This document shows, in pieces, positions 47,676 to 56,800 of a stretch of DNA of 64,000 nt. Position numbers and translations under genes: made by a program. Origin of the DNA: a virus; IMG/VR virus record IMGVR_UViG_3300021961_000065, positions 1 through 64,000 of that record, one strand, 5' to 3'. The notes under the pieces were generated by a model. The model saw only the letters and a list, made by a program, of their open reading frames with translations, searched no databases and was not told the origin of the DNA. Position 1 is the first letter of the stretch; every line of letters starts with the position of its first letter.

Positions 47676-48433
47676 AACATTTAGTGATACCTGATTGTCA
47701 AGTTAAACCTAAAGTAGATATATCTTATTTATATTGTATTGGTAACTATATAGTGGCTAAACAACCTGATGTTATTGTATGTATAGGTGACTTTGCTGAT
47801 ATGCCTAGCTTATCAAGTTATGATACAAATAAGAAATCATTTGAAGGACGTACATACAAAGCAGATGTTAAATCTGTTCACACAGGAATGGAACTACTTT
47901 TAGGTCCTTTATGGGAGTATCAAGATAGACAACGTAAAGATAAAAAGAAGATGTACAGACCTCGTATGATATTGACGTTAGGTAATCATGAAGATAGAAT
48001 AGATAGAGCGATTAACACAGATCGTAAACTTGAAGATTTAATTAGTATAGGAGATCTAAACTATGAACACTATGGTTGGGAGGTGTATCCTTTTCTTGAC
48101 GTGGTTGTGGTCGATGGTGTTGCTTACTCACATTATTTTGCAAGTGGTGTCATGGGAAGACCAGTTACATCAGCACAAGCTCTCATTAATAAAAAGCACA
48201 TGTCATGCTTTGCAGGACACCAACAAGGACGACAAATTGCCTATGCAAGAAAAGCAGATGGCACTGAAATTACTTGTATTATAGCAGGTAGTTGTTATCT
48301 ACATAATGAAGACTATCTATCTTCACAAGGTAATAATCACTGGAGAGGGATCTATATGTTACATGAAGTAGATAATGGGGCTTTCGATGAGATGGCAGTT
48401 AGTTTAAGATATTTAATGAAGGAGTATAAGTAA
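47672..48433 (+). CDS. Calcineurin-like metallophosphoesterase, copy B
   Basis: 253 residues, eight shorter at the C-terminus than copy A. PDCQVKP, CIGDFADM, LGNHEDR, YSHYFASGVMG and GHQQGRQ carry the metal site. ATGA overlap from the previous gene; its stop overlaps the next ATG. The promoter found in copy A at this gene end is absent. Confidence 0.85.
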   Translation: MKHLVIPDCQVKPKVDISYLYCIGNYIVAKQPDVIVCIGDFADMPSLSSYDTNKKSFEGRTYKADVKSVHTGMELLLGPLWEYQDRQRKDKKKMYRPRMILTLGNHEDRIDRAINTDRKLEDLISIGDLNYEHYGWEVYPFLDVVVVDGVAYSHYFASGVMGRPVTSAQALINKKHMSCFAGHQQGRQIAYARKADGTEITCIIAGSCYLHNEDYLSSQGNNHWRGIYMLHEVDNGAFDEMAVSLRYLMKEYK

Positions 48434-48735
48434 TGCACCCATTAGAAACAATATATAAAAAAGCAGTAGAACAAGTTACAAGTGGAAAAGGTAATGAAAG
48501 ACATGGTGATGGTGATGACTTTATGTTACAGCCTTGGGTTAACATTACTAGACTACATGGACGTGGTTTTCTAACAGGACAGGCACAGAAGAAACTAGAA
48601 GAGGCAGTCCGTAATCGAGTCGGTCATAACTACGACTGGTATGAGCGTGAGTTACTTGGTGCTATCAATTACTTAGCTATGGCATTACTTGCTGAATATG
48701 AGATTGGTAAAAGTACTACGGAGGAACTACATTGA
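48433..48735 (+). CDS. Conserved helical protein, possibly a MazG/DUF5664-like nucleotide hydrolase, copy B
   Basis: 100 residues. HPLETIYKKAVEQ, GKGNERHGDG, GFLTGQAQKKLEEA and ELLGAINYLAMALL match copy A. All helical. The call to a nucleotide hydrolase rests on general pattern and on linkage with ribonucleotide reductase; not certain. Start overlaps the phosphoesterase stop. Confidence 0.6.
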   Translation: MHPLETIYKKAVEQVTSGKGNERHGDGDDFMLQPWVNITRLHGRGFLTGQAQKKLEEAVRNRVGHNYDWYERELLGAINYLAMALLAEYEIGKSTTEELH

Positions 48736-48914
48736 TTACTATTGAAGAATTAGCTGAACAGCTAGAAACATTTAGTGAGGTAGACTTACTAGAGATACTA
48801 GACATTGATTCAAAAGAATTAATTGCTAGGTTTATAGATAAGATAGAAGATAAGTATGAAGATCTTGTATCTGAATTTACTATTGATTTAAATGAGGAGA
48901 ATGAGGATGATTAA
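48732..48914 (+). CDS. Small acidic helical protein upstream of ribonucleotide reductase, copy B
   Basis: 60 residues, apparently with a TTG start, 7 bases after GGAGG. IEELAEQLETFSEVDLLEIL parallels copy A at 4795. Acidic, coiled-coil-like. The end overlaps the reductase start by 8 bases. Linked with the reductase in both copies. Confidence 0.68.
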   Translation: MITIEELAEQLETFSEVDLLEILDIDSKELIARFIDKIEDKYEDLVSEFTIDLNEENEDD

Positions 48915-50784
48915 TTTACCATCGGTATATCAAGACGTTATTGCTATGTCTAGATATTCTAGATATATTCCTGAGAAAAAACGTAGAGAAACTTGGGATG
49001 AAACTGTAGATAGATTGGTAAACTATTTAGAAAGTAAAGCACCAGAATTAAAGAAAGACTTAAAAGAAGTTAGAGAAGCTGTTCTTAACTTAGAAGTAAT
49101 GCCTTCTATGCGTTTATTAATGACAGCAGGTGAAGCTGTAGAGCGAGATAATATTGCTGCTTATAATTGCTCTTACCTTGCTATTAATAATAAACGTGCT
49201 TTTAGTGAGGCTCTTTATATCCTAATGAATGGTACTGGTGTTGGTTTTAGTTGTGAACGACAAGAGATTAATAAACTACCTGCAGTACCTACTGAAATGT
49301 CAGAAGTCAAAGACATTATTGTCGTTGGAGATAGTAAACTTGGATGGGCGAAAGCCTTCAAGAAATTGTTATCCAGTCTTTGGGAAGGAGATATACCACA
49401 GATTGACTACTCACATATTCGACCATTAGGAGCTAGACTAAAGACATTTGGAGGACGAGCTAGTGGTCCAGGTCCCTTAGAAAAACTATTTAAATTTGTT
49501 ATTAACAAGTTTGTAGAGGCTAAAGGACGTAAACTAAACTCTATCGAAGTACATGATATTATGTGTATGATTGGTGACATTGTTGTTGTAGGTGGTGTAA
49601 GACGATCAGCTTTAATTTCTTTAAGTAATCTAACAGACAGACGTATGAGAGATGCTAAAACAGGTGCTTGGTGGGAAAAAGATGAACATCGTAGACTTGC
49701 TAATAACTCAGTAGCTTACACAGAAACACCTGATAGTGAGACTTTTATGGAAGAATGGCTATCTTTAGTTAAATCTAAATCTGGAGAACGAGGTATCTTT
49801 AATCGTGTTGCTGCTCAGAAACAAGCTAACAAATGGGGAAGACGTGATCCTACTTTAGATTATGGTACTAATCCTTGTAGTGAAATTATTCTACGTGATA
49901 AACAATTCTGTAACTTAACTGAAGTTATTATTCGTGCTAATGATACAGAAGAGTCTTTAACTAGAAAAGTCAGACTAGCTACGTTGTTAGGCACTATACA
50001 ATCTACACTTACTAACTTTCAATTTTTATCTCATGATTGGATTAAAAATACAGAAGAAGAAAGATTACTTGGAGTATCATTAACAGGGATTATGGATTGT
50101 AAACTAACTTCAAACCCTGATTCTAAAATGTTAGAAAGGTTAAGAGATGTTGCAAGAAAAACAAATGAAACATACGCTAAAAAACTGGACATTCCTGTGT
50201 CTACGTCAATTACTTGTGTTAAGCCTAGCGGCACTGTGTCTCAGCTTGTTGACTCTGCTAGTGGTATACATACACGACACAATGACTACTACATTAGAAG
50301 AATACGTATGTCTAAAGCAGACCCTATATATGACTTCTTAAAAAACAAAGGTATTGAAGTAGAAGATGATTTGTTTGATAAAAGTAAAATAACGGCTGTA
50401 TTTAGTTTCCCTATGAAATCACCTAAAGGTGCTATACTTAGAGATGGTATGACAGCTATAGAGCAATTAGAAAACTGGCTTATTTATCAACGTCATTGGT
50501 GTGAACATAAACCTTCTGTAACTATATCTGTTAAAGATGATGAATGGATTCAAGTAGGAGCCTGGGTATGGAAACATTTTAATGAGATTAGTGGAGTTTC
50601 TTTCTTACCTCATGATGGTGGATCATATCAACAAGCTCCTTATGAAGACTGCACTAAAGAACAGTATGAAGAGTTGTTAAGTCGTACTCCTAAAACCATA
50701 GATTGGTTAGACTTTATTGAAGAAGACGATAATACAATAGGACAACAAACATTAGCCTGTACGGCAGGAAGCTGTGAGATATAA
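48907..50784 (+). CDS. Adenosylcobalamin-dependent (class II) ribonucleotide reductase, monomeric type, copy B
   Basis: 625 residues from ATG 48907, which matches the copy A start and is 6 bases after AGGAG; two earlier in-frame ATGs (48892, 48901) are less likely. Active-site Cys in NCSYL, NPCSEI (with Glu) and FCNLTE, and a C-terminal CTAGSC redox pair. About 80 percent identical to copy A by eye. The stop overlaps the SLOG gene ATG directly. Confidence 0.93.
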   Translation: MINLPSVYQDVIAMSRYSRYIPEKKRRETWDETVDRLVNYLESKAPELKKDLKEVREAVLNLEVMPSMRLLMTAGEAVERDNIAAYNCSYLAINNKRAFSEALYILMNGTGVGFSCERQEINKLPAVPTEMSEVKDIIVVGDSKLGWAKAFKKLLSSLWEGDIPQIDYSHIRPLGARLKTFGGRASGPGPLEKLFKFVINKFVEAKGRKLNSIEVHDIMCMIGDIVVVGGVRRSALISLSNLTDRRMRDAKTGAWWEKDEHRRLANNSVAYTETPDSETFMEEWLSLVKSKSGERGIFNRVAAQKQANKWGRRDPTLDYGTNPCSEIILRDKQFCNLTEVIIRANDTEESLTRKVRLATLLGTIQSTLTNFQFLSHDWIKNTEEERLLGVSLTGIMDCKLTSNPDSKMLERLRDVARKTNETYAKKLDIPVSTSITCVKPSGTVSQLVDSASGIHTRHNDYYIRRIRMSKADPIYDFLKNKGIEVEDDLFDKSKITAVFSFPMKSPKGAILRDGMTAIEQLENWLIYQRHWCEHKPSVTISVKDDEWIQVGAWVWKHFNEISGVSFLPHDGGSYQQAPYEDCTKEQYEELLSRTPKTIDWLDFIEEDDNTIGQQTLACTAGSCEI

Positions 50785-51155
50785 TGAGAGTTTGTATAAT
50801 AGGTAGTCGTAGTTTAGATAAGGCAGAGATAGTTCTTCCTATTATAGATAAGTTCTTTAAAGAACATACAGTTAAACCTCAAGTTATTATATCAGGAGGA
50901 GCTAAAGGAGTTGATCACTTTAGTCAGTTGTATGCAGAACATAATGGACTTGACTTTATACAAATATTGCCGTATCATTTATTGGATACCACCACTGAGT
51001 TTAACAGTAAATACTTTTTTATTCGTACCAAGCAGATGATAAGTAACGCAGATAAGGTACTTGCAATATGGGATACAAAAAGTAAAGGTACTGAGTATGG
51101 TATTAAACTTGCTCAGAAGTTAGATATACCAGTGATGGTTGTTAAAGTACCATAG
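50784..51155 (+). CDS. SLOG-superfamily nucleotide-binding protein (YspA/DUF2493-like), copy B
   Basis: 123 residues. VCIIGSRS start strand, SGGAKGVD phosphate loop, and KGTEYGIKLAQ near the end. In this copy the loop is the canonical GGAKG; copy A has GSAKG. Directly coupled to the reductase (TAATG). Role in nucleotide pool sensing is inferred. Confidence 0.78.
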   Translation: MRVCIIGSRSLDKAEIVLPIIDKFFKEHTVKPQVIISGGAKGVDHFSQLYAEHNGLDFIQILPYHLLDTTTEFNSKYFFIRTKQMISNADKVLAIWDTKSKGTEYGIKLAQKLDIPVMVVKVP

Positions 51156-51179
51156 GTTTCCTTCCTTTTTGTCCTATGG
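51150..51179 (+). terminator. Weak hairpin after SLOG gene, copy B
   Basis: CCATAGG (51150-51156) pairs with CCTATGG (51173-51179) around a T/C-rich 16-base loop with five T in a row; flanking bases extend it by two or three pairs. It begins inside the last codons of the upstream gene. Possible terminator or mRNA 3' stabiliser. Confidence 0.35.
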
Positions 51180-51189
51180 TATGCTATGG

Positions 51190-51229
51190 TGCTGTAGTAG
51201 TTAGGTTGCCTCGCCTAGCTATTACAGCA
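51190..51229 (+). ncRNA. Conserved hairpin before the last early gene, copy B
   Basis: TGCTGTAGTAGTTAGG (51190-51205) pairs over 16 positions with 51214-51229, two G-U pairs, loop TTGCCTCG. The same position in copy A has a hairpin with other arm bases and a loop that also holds GCCTC. Base changes are compensated on the opposite arm, so selection on RNA structure is likely. Confidence 0.65.
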
Positions 51230-51249
51230 TTATTTTATATGGAGGTTAT

Positions 51250-51462
51250 GTGCTTGAATACGTATTAGTACTCTATCTTAATGATGAGCCTAACTATATA
51301 GGTAACTTTAAGTCATGTGCTCATGCTAATAGATACATACAAAACTGTTACTTTAGTACAGTTATGCCTAGTGACTACTATGTATCATGCCAACATCAAG
51401 ACTATTTATTTTTACCTGAGGGTTTTGTAGCCTCTTATCCTGAGGATTGTTCCACAGATTAA
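51250..51462 (+). CDS. Last early gene, small conserved protein, copy B
   Basis: 70 residues with a GTG start 4 bases after GGAGG; an out-of-frame ATG overlaps it. LEYVLVLYLNDEPNYIGNFKSCAHA matches copy A in most places, and a C-terminal YPEDCSTD. Cys are partly conserved. Function unknown. Follows the conserved hairpin. Confidence 0.72.
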   Translation: MLEYVLVLYLNDEPNYIGNFKSCAHANRYIQNCYFSTVMPSDYYVSCQHQDYLFLPEGFVASYPEDCSTD

Positions 51463-51492
51463 TAGGAGGAAAATCTATATCCTTCCATTCAA

Positions 51493-53829
51493 TCATAGTA
51501 AGCTATCTAAATAATTTATAGTTTCACTAGGTAATTTTGTTTTCCATTTATTACCATTAGCTTCTATTAATTTATCTACATTACCTAAACCATAATTATA
51601 AGCAGCTAAAGCTTTTTCTTTATCGCCTCGATAGTAACTAACTAATTTATCAAGATAGTTTTGTACCCATTGAGCTTGTTCCATTACAGTAGAAGTTTCA
51701 AGATCTATTGAAGGTAATCCAAATCCAGGATCTTTTGCTGTACTAGGTAGTATTTGGAATTGTCCTAAAGCACCTTTACTAGATTTAATAAGTTTACCTG
51801 CTTTATCTCGATGTCCTTCTTTAGATTCTACAGGACCTAACTCATTAACTACAAAGTCTAAATCAAGTTCTTTAGCTTTTGTTTGAGTTATAGGAGGTTC
51901 TTGTTCTACAGGAGCAGTTGTAACTCCTTCTGTAGGTGTCGTCTCTACAGGTTGTTCATTAACTATAGGAACAGTTTCTTCTTGTACTTGTTGTTGTACA
52001 GCTTTAAGACTATCTAAAATACCTTTATTAGATTCAACAGCCATTACTTTACCATAGGTTTTAATACTGTTATTTAATGGTACTACATACTTATTATTAA
52101 AATCATTTTTAGCACCAGGTACAATAACTAAACCTTGACCATCTGTTTTAATAGTAAGCCCCAAAGTAGCAGCTTCTGCTTCCATTTGTTTATAAATTGT
52201 AGGAACAGCGTTTTCAATACTTTGAGCTAATGCACTTTGACGAGTTGCATCTAATGATCTAACATCATCACTTGTTACAAAGTTTGATGCTATACCTGCC
52301 ATAATTTCAGTATATAATTTATATTTATCAGCAGGACTATCCATTTTATTATTATAGGCTTCTTCAATACGATCAAATAAAGAATTAGCTACTTGAGTAC
52401 CTTTAGTATCTCCTGATAATTTAGTTAAAGATATTTGAACTCCTTCTTGTACCATTGATTTATTTTTATTAAGAGGACTTATATTTAACATTTCATCTAA
52501 TGATGATATTCCTGTATTGCCTTGTTTTTCAAACATTCTATTAATATTATCAATAAAACCAACGTATTCAGCACTATTAAATTGAATACCAAACGTATTA
52601 CCTACAGTAGCTAGTTTTTCTAACATACCTGCTACTTCTGTAGTAGCTCCAAATTTATTTCTAAAATCTATTTGTATTTGATTTTCAGTAATAGATTTTT
52701 GATTTTCAATATAAGTTTTAATATCACTAAGATTTTTATAGTTTTCAATCGTAGTTAAAGAATCATTTAATCTATCTTTATAACGAGTAAGCCGTTCTTT
52801 AACTTCAGGATTATTTAATCCATAAGGAGAAAATGTTAATTCAGCATCCATAATACGATTTTGAATATATGTTTTAGCATTAGCTTTAGCTGTTGCTAAT
52901 TCATTAGGAGACAATTCTTGTCTTGTTACAAGTTGTCCAGTTTGAGGATCTACATTTGTAATAGTAAATATTTTTTCTATTTCATTTACATCACTATATT
53001 GTCTACTTAATGAAATTTTATCAAAAGTACCATCTTTAATAGCTCTACGAAGTTGTAATTTATCAACATCTTCACCACGTTTAGCTTCTCTAGATAAAGC
53101 ATCATCTCCAAATTTAGCTTGTCTTAAATATTGATTAAAAGCATCCATCGCATTAGAATCTAATTGACCATTAGGTCCTCTAAATATTGGATTATTTAAA
53201 TTAAGATTATTATCTTTAGCTTCTTTATAAATCTCTTTAAACATCCATTCATCCATACCTGCTTTAGAGGTAGCCATTTTGTCGTCAAGTTTAATACGAT
53301 TTTCAATACCATTTAAATCAAGTACAGTTTTACCATGAGAAAGAATTTCTGATTTAAGATAAGGATATTGTGTTACTTTATCTTTAAGTATTTGTTTTAC
53401 TCGTTGATCAAATTCAAAACCAGTAATACGTTCTTGTGACTTTGCTTTGTCTAAGAATTGTTTTTGTGTATCAATATCTGATAAAACATTATTAATAGAC
53501 TGGTTAACTTCTTCAGCAGAACCTGATTTTTGACTTGGTAGTTTAGCTAATTCAGCTTCAGACTTTTGTAAACCCTGTTGTTGTTCTAGTATTTTAGAAG
53601 GACTAGCAGATTCATAAGCATTAATTTCATCGTCTATTTCACCAGTAATTCCTTGAAGAGCATTGAGTTCAGCAACATCTTTATAAATAGCTGTAGATAA
53701 TTTAGCTGCATTAGTAAACGCATTAATGTTTGTAGCAGCACCATAGCCTGCTGATTTATCAATTACTGGTTGTTTAACAAAAGGAGCAACATTTCTTTCT
53801 CCTATTTCATCTGTAAATCTATTTGCCAT
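51493..53829 (-). CDS. Internal virion protein with C-terminal lytic transglycosylase domain, copy B
   Basis: 778 residues. The first about 600 are helical, matching the copy A protein at 8346-10208. After a Pro/Thr/Glu linker (residues about 610-650) comes an SLT-type transglycosylase domain: ELGPVES with the catalytic Glu, GALGQFQILPSTA, and KALAAYNYG. It opens the cell wall at DNA entry. Copy A instead has an unrelated lysozyme-like domain here. Confidence 0.85.
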   Translation of the reverse strand: MANRFTDEIGERNVAPFVKQPVIDKSAGYGAATNINAFTNAAKLSTAIYKDVAELNALQGITGEIDDEINAYESASPSKILEQQQGLQKSEAELAKLPSQKSGSAEEVNQSINNVLSDIDTQKQFLDKAKSQERITGFEFDQRVKQILKDKVTQYPYLKSEILSHGKTVLDLNGIENRIKLDDKMATSKAGMDEWMFKEIYKEAKDNNLNLNNPIFRGPNGQLDSNAMDAFNQYLRQAKFGDDALSREAKRGEDVDKLQLRRAIKDGTFDKISLSRQYSDVNEIEKIFTITNVDPQTGQLVTRQELSPNELATAKANAKTYIQNRIMDAELTFSPYGLNNPEVKERLTRYKDRLNDSLTTIENYKNLSDIKTYIENQKSITENQIQIDFRNKFGATTEVAGMLEKLATVGNTFGIQFNSAEYVGFIDNINRMFEKQGNTGISSLDEMLNISPLNKNKSMVQEGVQISLTKLSGDTKGTQVANSLFDRIEEAYNNKMDSPADKYKLYTEIMAGIASNFVTSDDVRSLDATRQSALAQSIENAVPTIYKQMEAEAATLGLTIKTDGQGLVIVPGAKNDFNNKYVVPLNNSIKTYGKVMAVESNKGILDSLKAVQQQVQEETVPIVNEQPVETTPTEGVTTAPVEQEPPITQTKAKELDLDFVVNELGPVESKEGHRDKAGKLIKSSKGALGQFQILPSTAKDPGFGLPSIDLETSTVMEQAQWVQNYLDKLVSYYRGDKEKALAAYNYGLGNVDKLIEANGNKWKTKLPSETINYLDSLL

Positions 53830-56800
53830 TATTGTTCTCCTTGAATTTCTACGGGTCCTACAGTAACATTTTCGTTTTCTTTAGGCTCTGTTTGTTTTAT
53901 ATTAAAGCGTTCTTTTAACATTTCTACGGCTTTTTTAGTAGAAGGTTTGTCTATACGTTCTAGTTTATTAATTACATTATTAATAAATTCATTAGTTTCT
54001 CGTTCTTGAGATCTAAATACTCTTCCTAAAATACTTGATTCAATATCAGAACGAGCTGCTCTTCTATCAAAAGCAACTATTTGTTTTTGAATAGCTATCA
54101 TATCATCTTTAGTAAAGAATTTACCACCTTGCTCTAATACTGTAAGTGTTTCACCAACTACTTTCATTTTAGCTGTAGCTGTTTCAACTGTGTCCATACT
54201 ATTTTTAACTTCAGGACTATTAAAGATTTTTACCATTTGTTTGTAAACATCTTCAGCTACTTGTTTATTACGTTCATTACGTTTATTTTCATTTGAAAGT
54301 ATTGCATACATTTCATTTTCATTTACAGTTCTAAAACCAAACTTCTGAGCTGCAAGCTCTGCTTGTGTTTTTTGTAATTGTAAACTATTGCCAAATGATG
54401 TAAGAATTTCACCTGATTCTGCTTGTACATAAGATTTAGTAATATTACTCATACCTGATACAAATTCAAATATTCTAGGAAGGGCTGAAGACATATCTTC
54501 TTTAGTAATATCTTTAGTTCTTATATAAAAATCAAAAGTATCAAATGCTTTAAATAAAGATTGAGAACCTTGTATTGCAGGTATTCTAAATGTACCCCCT
54601 TTTTCAGTAAATACATCTTGTATATTATAGATAAACTCAACAAAAGCAAAAGGAGTTCCTGAATTACCTACAGGAGATACAGAAGTTGAGTAGTCTATAT
54701 TAGGTCGTTTACCTTCTCCATCTTGAGCTAATTGATAAAATAATTCATTAACAACATAATTAGCTAAACCTCGTTCTATTAAAGCTCTAGTATTCTCATC
54801 TAATTGATCATCAGGATGTTGTTTATCTAACCAATCCATTAAGAATTTACCAAAGTAAAAACCAGTAGCACCAAAGGCTAATACTTGTCCTGCAAAGAAA
54901 CGTCCTCTTTGGAATTTAGTAAGATTAGTTGCATTATTTTGAAAAAACACATTACCTATCTTTTGAACAACAGCAAGGAATTGGAATAAACTACTTGTTA
55001 AACCTTTTTGGAAATTAAAAGCACCTTGTCTTGTTTGTGATCCTGAAATTCTCCATCCTTCATAGAAAATATCATCTTGAGTACGTTTATCTTTTAAATT
55101 AAAATCTTTACCTGCTAATTTACGTTTGTTCATCATAGCAATATTAGCAAAAAATAATCTGTTTTGAAATTCAGCAAAGTTAAAACCAATAGTACGAGCT
55201 ATACCAACAGCTCCTCTTATAGGTGATGTTGCTACGTTTACTGTTTGTTGTAATTTAGAAGGATTAATAGGATTATATTTATCTCCTAATAACTCGTTTA
55301 CCATCATGTTAAGAGAAGCAGACTGAGCTAATCCTGATTTATTTACAGCTTCTACCCAAGCTTCAAACTCAGGTACTTTCATAATTCTAAAACCTGGCAC
55401 ATCTGTAACTTGTAATAAACTATGAACCATTTGTTTAATGGCTTCTCCTGCAGGTTTACCTTTAAATTTATCTGCTTCAGCTAATAAACGTAAGTTAATT
55501 AAAACAGACATAGAGGTATCTCTTAAAATTGTATGAGGATTACCTGCCATCCACCCTACCATTTGAGTCGTTTGAACAAAAGGCTGTCGTAAAACGTTTA
55601 AAGCAATATATAAAGTAGAAGCAACTTTATTACCTAAAGAAGTAATTTGTTGTCCATCTAACTTTCTAAGAATAGAGTTAGTTCTTTTATTAATAAAATT
55701 AGGAGTTACCCATTCAAAACCATCATATACTTTATTAACAAACTCGTTAACTAATCCCTCACCTTTAGTTAAATAAGTTTGTTGTGCTTCATAATATTTA
55801 TATTTATTTAAAGCTGCTCTATATTTATTACGATTAACGTTAGCATTAATTATATCTGATTCTGATCTAGGAAATATAGGGTCACCTTGAGCATCTCGTT
55901 TAAGAAACTCAGGATAAGTCCTTACAAAGTATTCTTCAAATACTCTAAGATGTGGATCTAATAAATTAAGTCTATCTAAAGCTCGATGAGACTTAGCAAG
56001 AGCAGTCATCATATCTTCTAGATTATTATTCTTAAAGTTACGATTTAAATACTCGCCTCTAGCTTTAGCACTTGATGCAGAGGCTACATAAATTTCTTGA
56101 TCTGCTTTAATATCATTATATGTATTTTCTGCACGTCTTGGGTCAACTACACGATATGCAGGATTACCATCTAAATCCATAGGTAAGTCTGCTTCCATCT
56201 TTTTAGCAAATGCTTTAGCATCTTTAATAGTGTCAGCAGTTCCTACTACTTGTCTGTATTGAGCTAATACTTCAGGTTGTTGTTTAAACTTACCATTAAC
56301 AAATAAAGAAGCAGGTTCTATTTCTATAAAATAAACGGCTTTATGTACTGTAGGTAAATAGCCAGGTACCTTATCTAAAACTTGTGTAGGTAATGAATCA
56401 ATTTGAAATTTAGTTGCATCAATAACACCATATTCATAAACATCAATACGTTTATTTAAATTAAAGGGGTCTTGCTGTGGAAAACGTAATTGAACAATTT
56501 GTCGTCCATATTTATCATAAGGAATACCATCTTTTACTTTATCAAATACAAGTTCAGTTCCTGCTTTAGCTTCAAAATCCCAAATTAAACCTATGTCTTC
56601 TTTAATAAAAGGGAAGTCTGTTTTAACAGGTTGTAACATTGTATCTAAATTACCTTTATTATATAAAGCTTCTTTAAATCCATTAGCTACTAAATCTTCT
56701 TTAAATAGTTTATTAGTATAAGCATAGTCAAGTTTAGTTATTAACTTAATTGTTTGTATATCTGTATATACATCATCAATTAATTTAGTACGTTTAGAAG

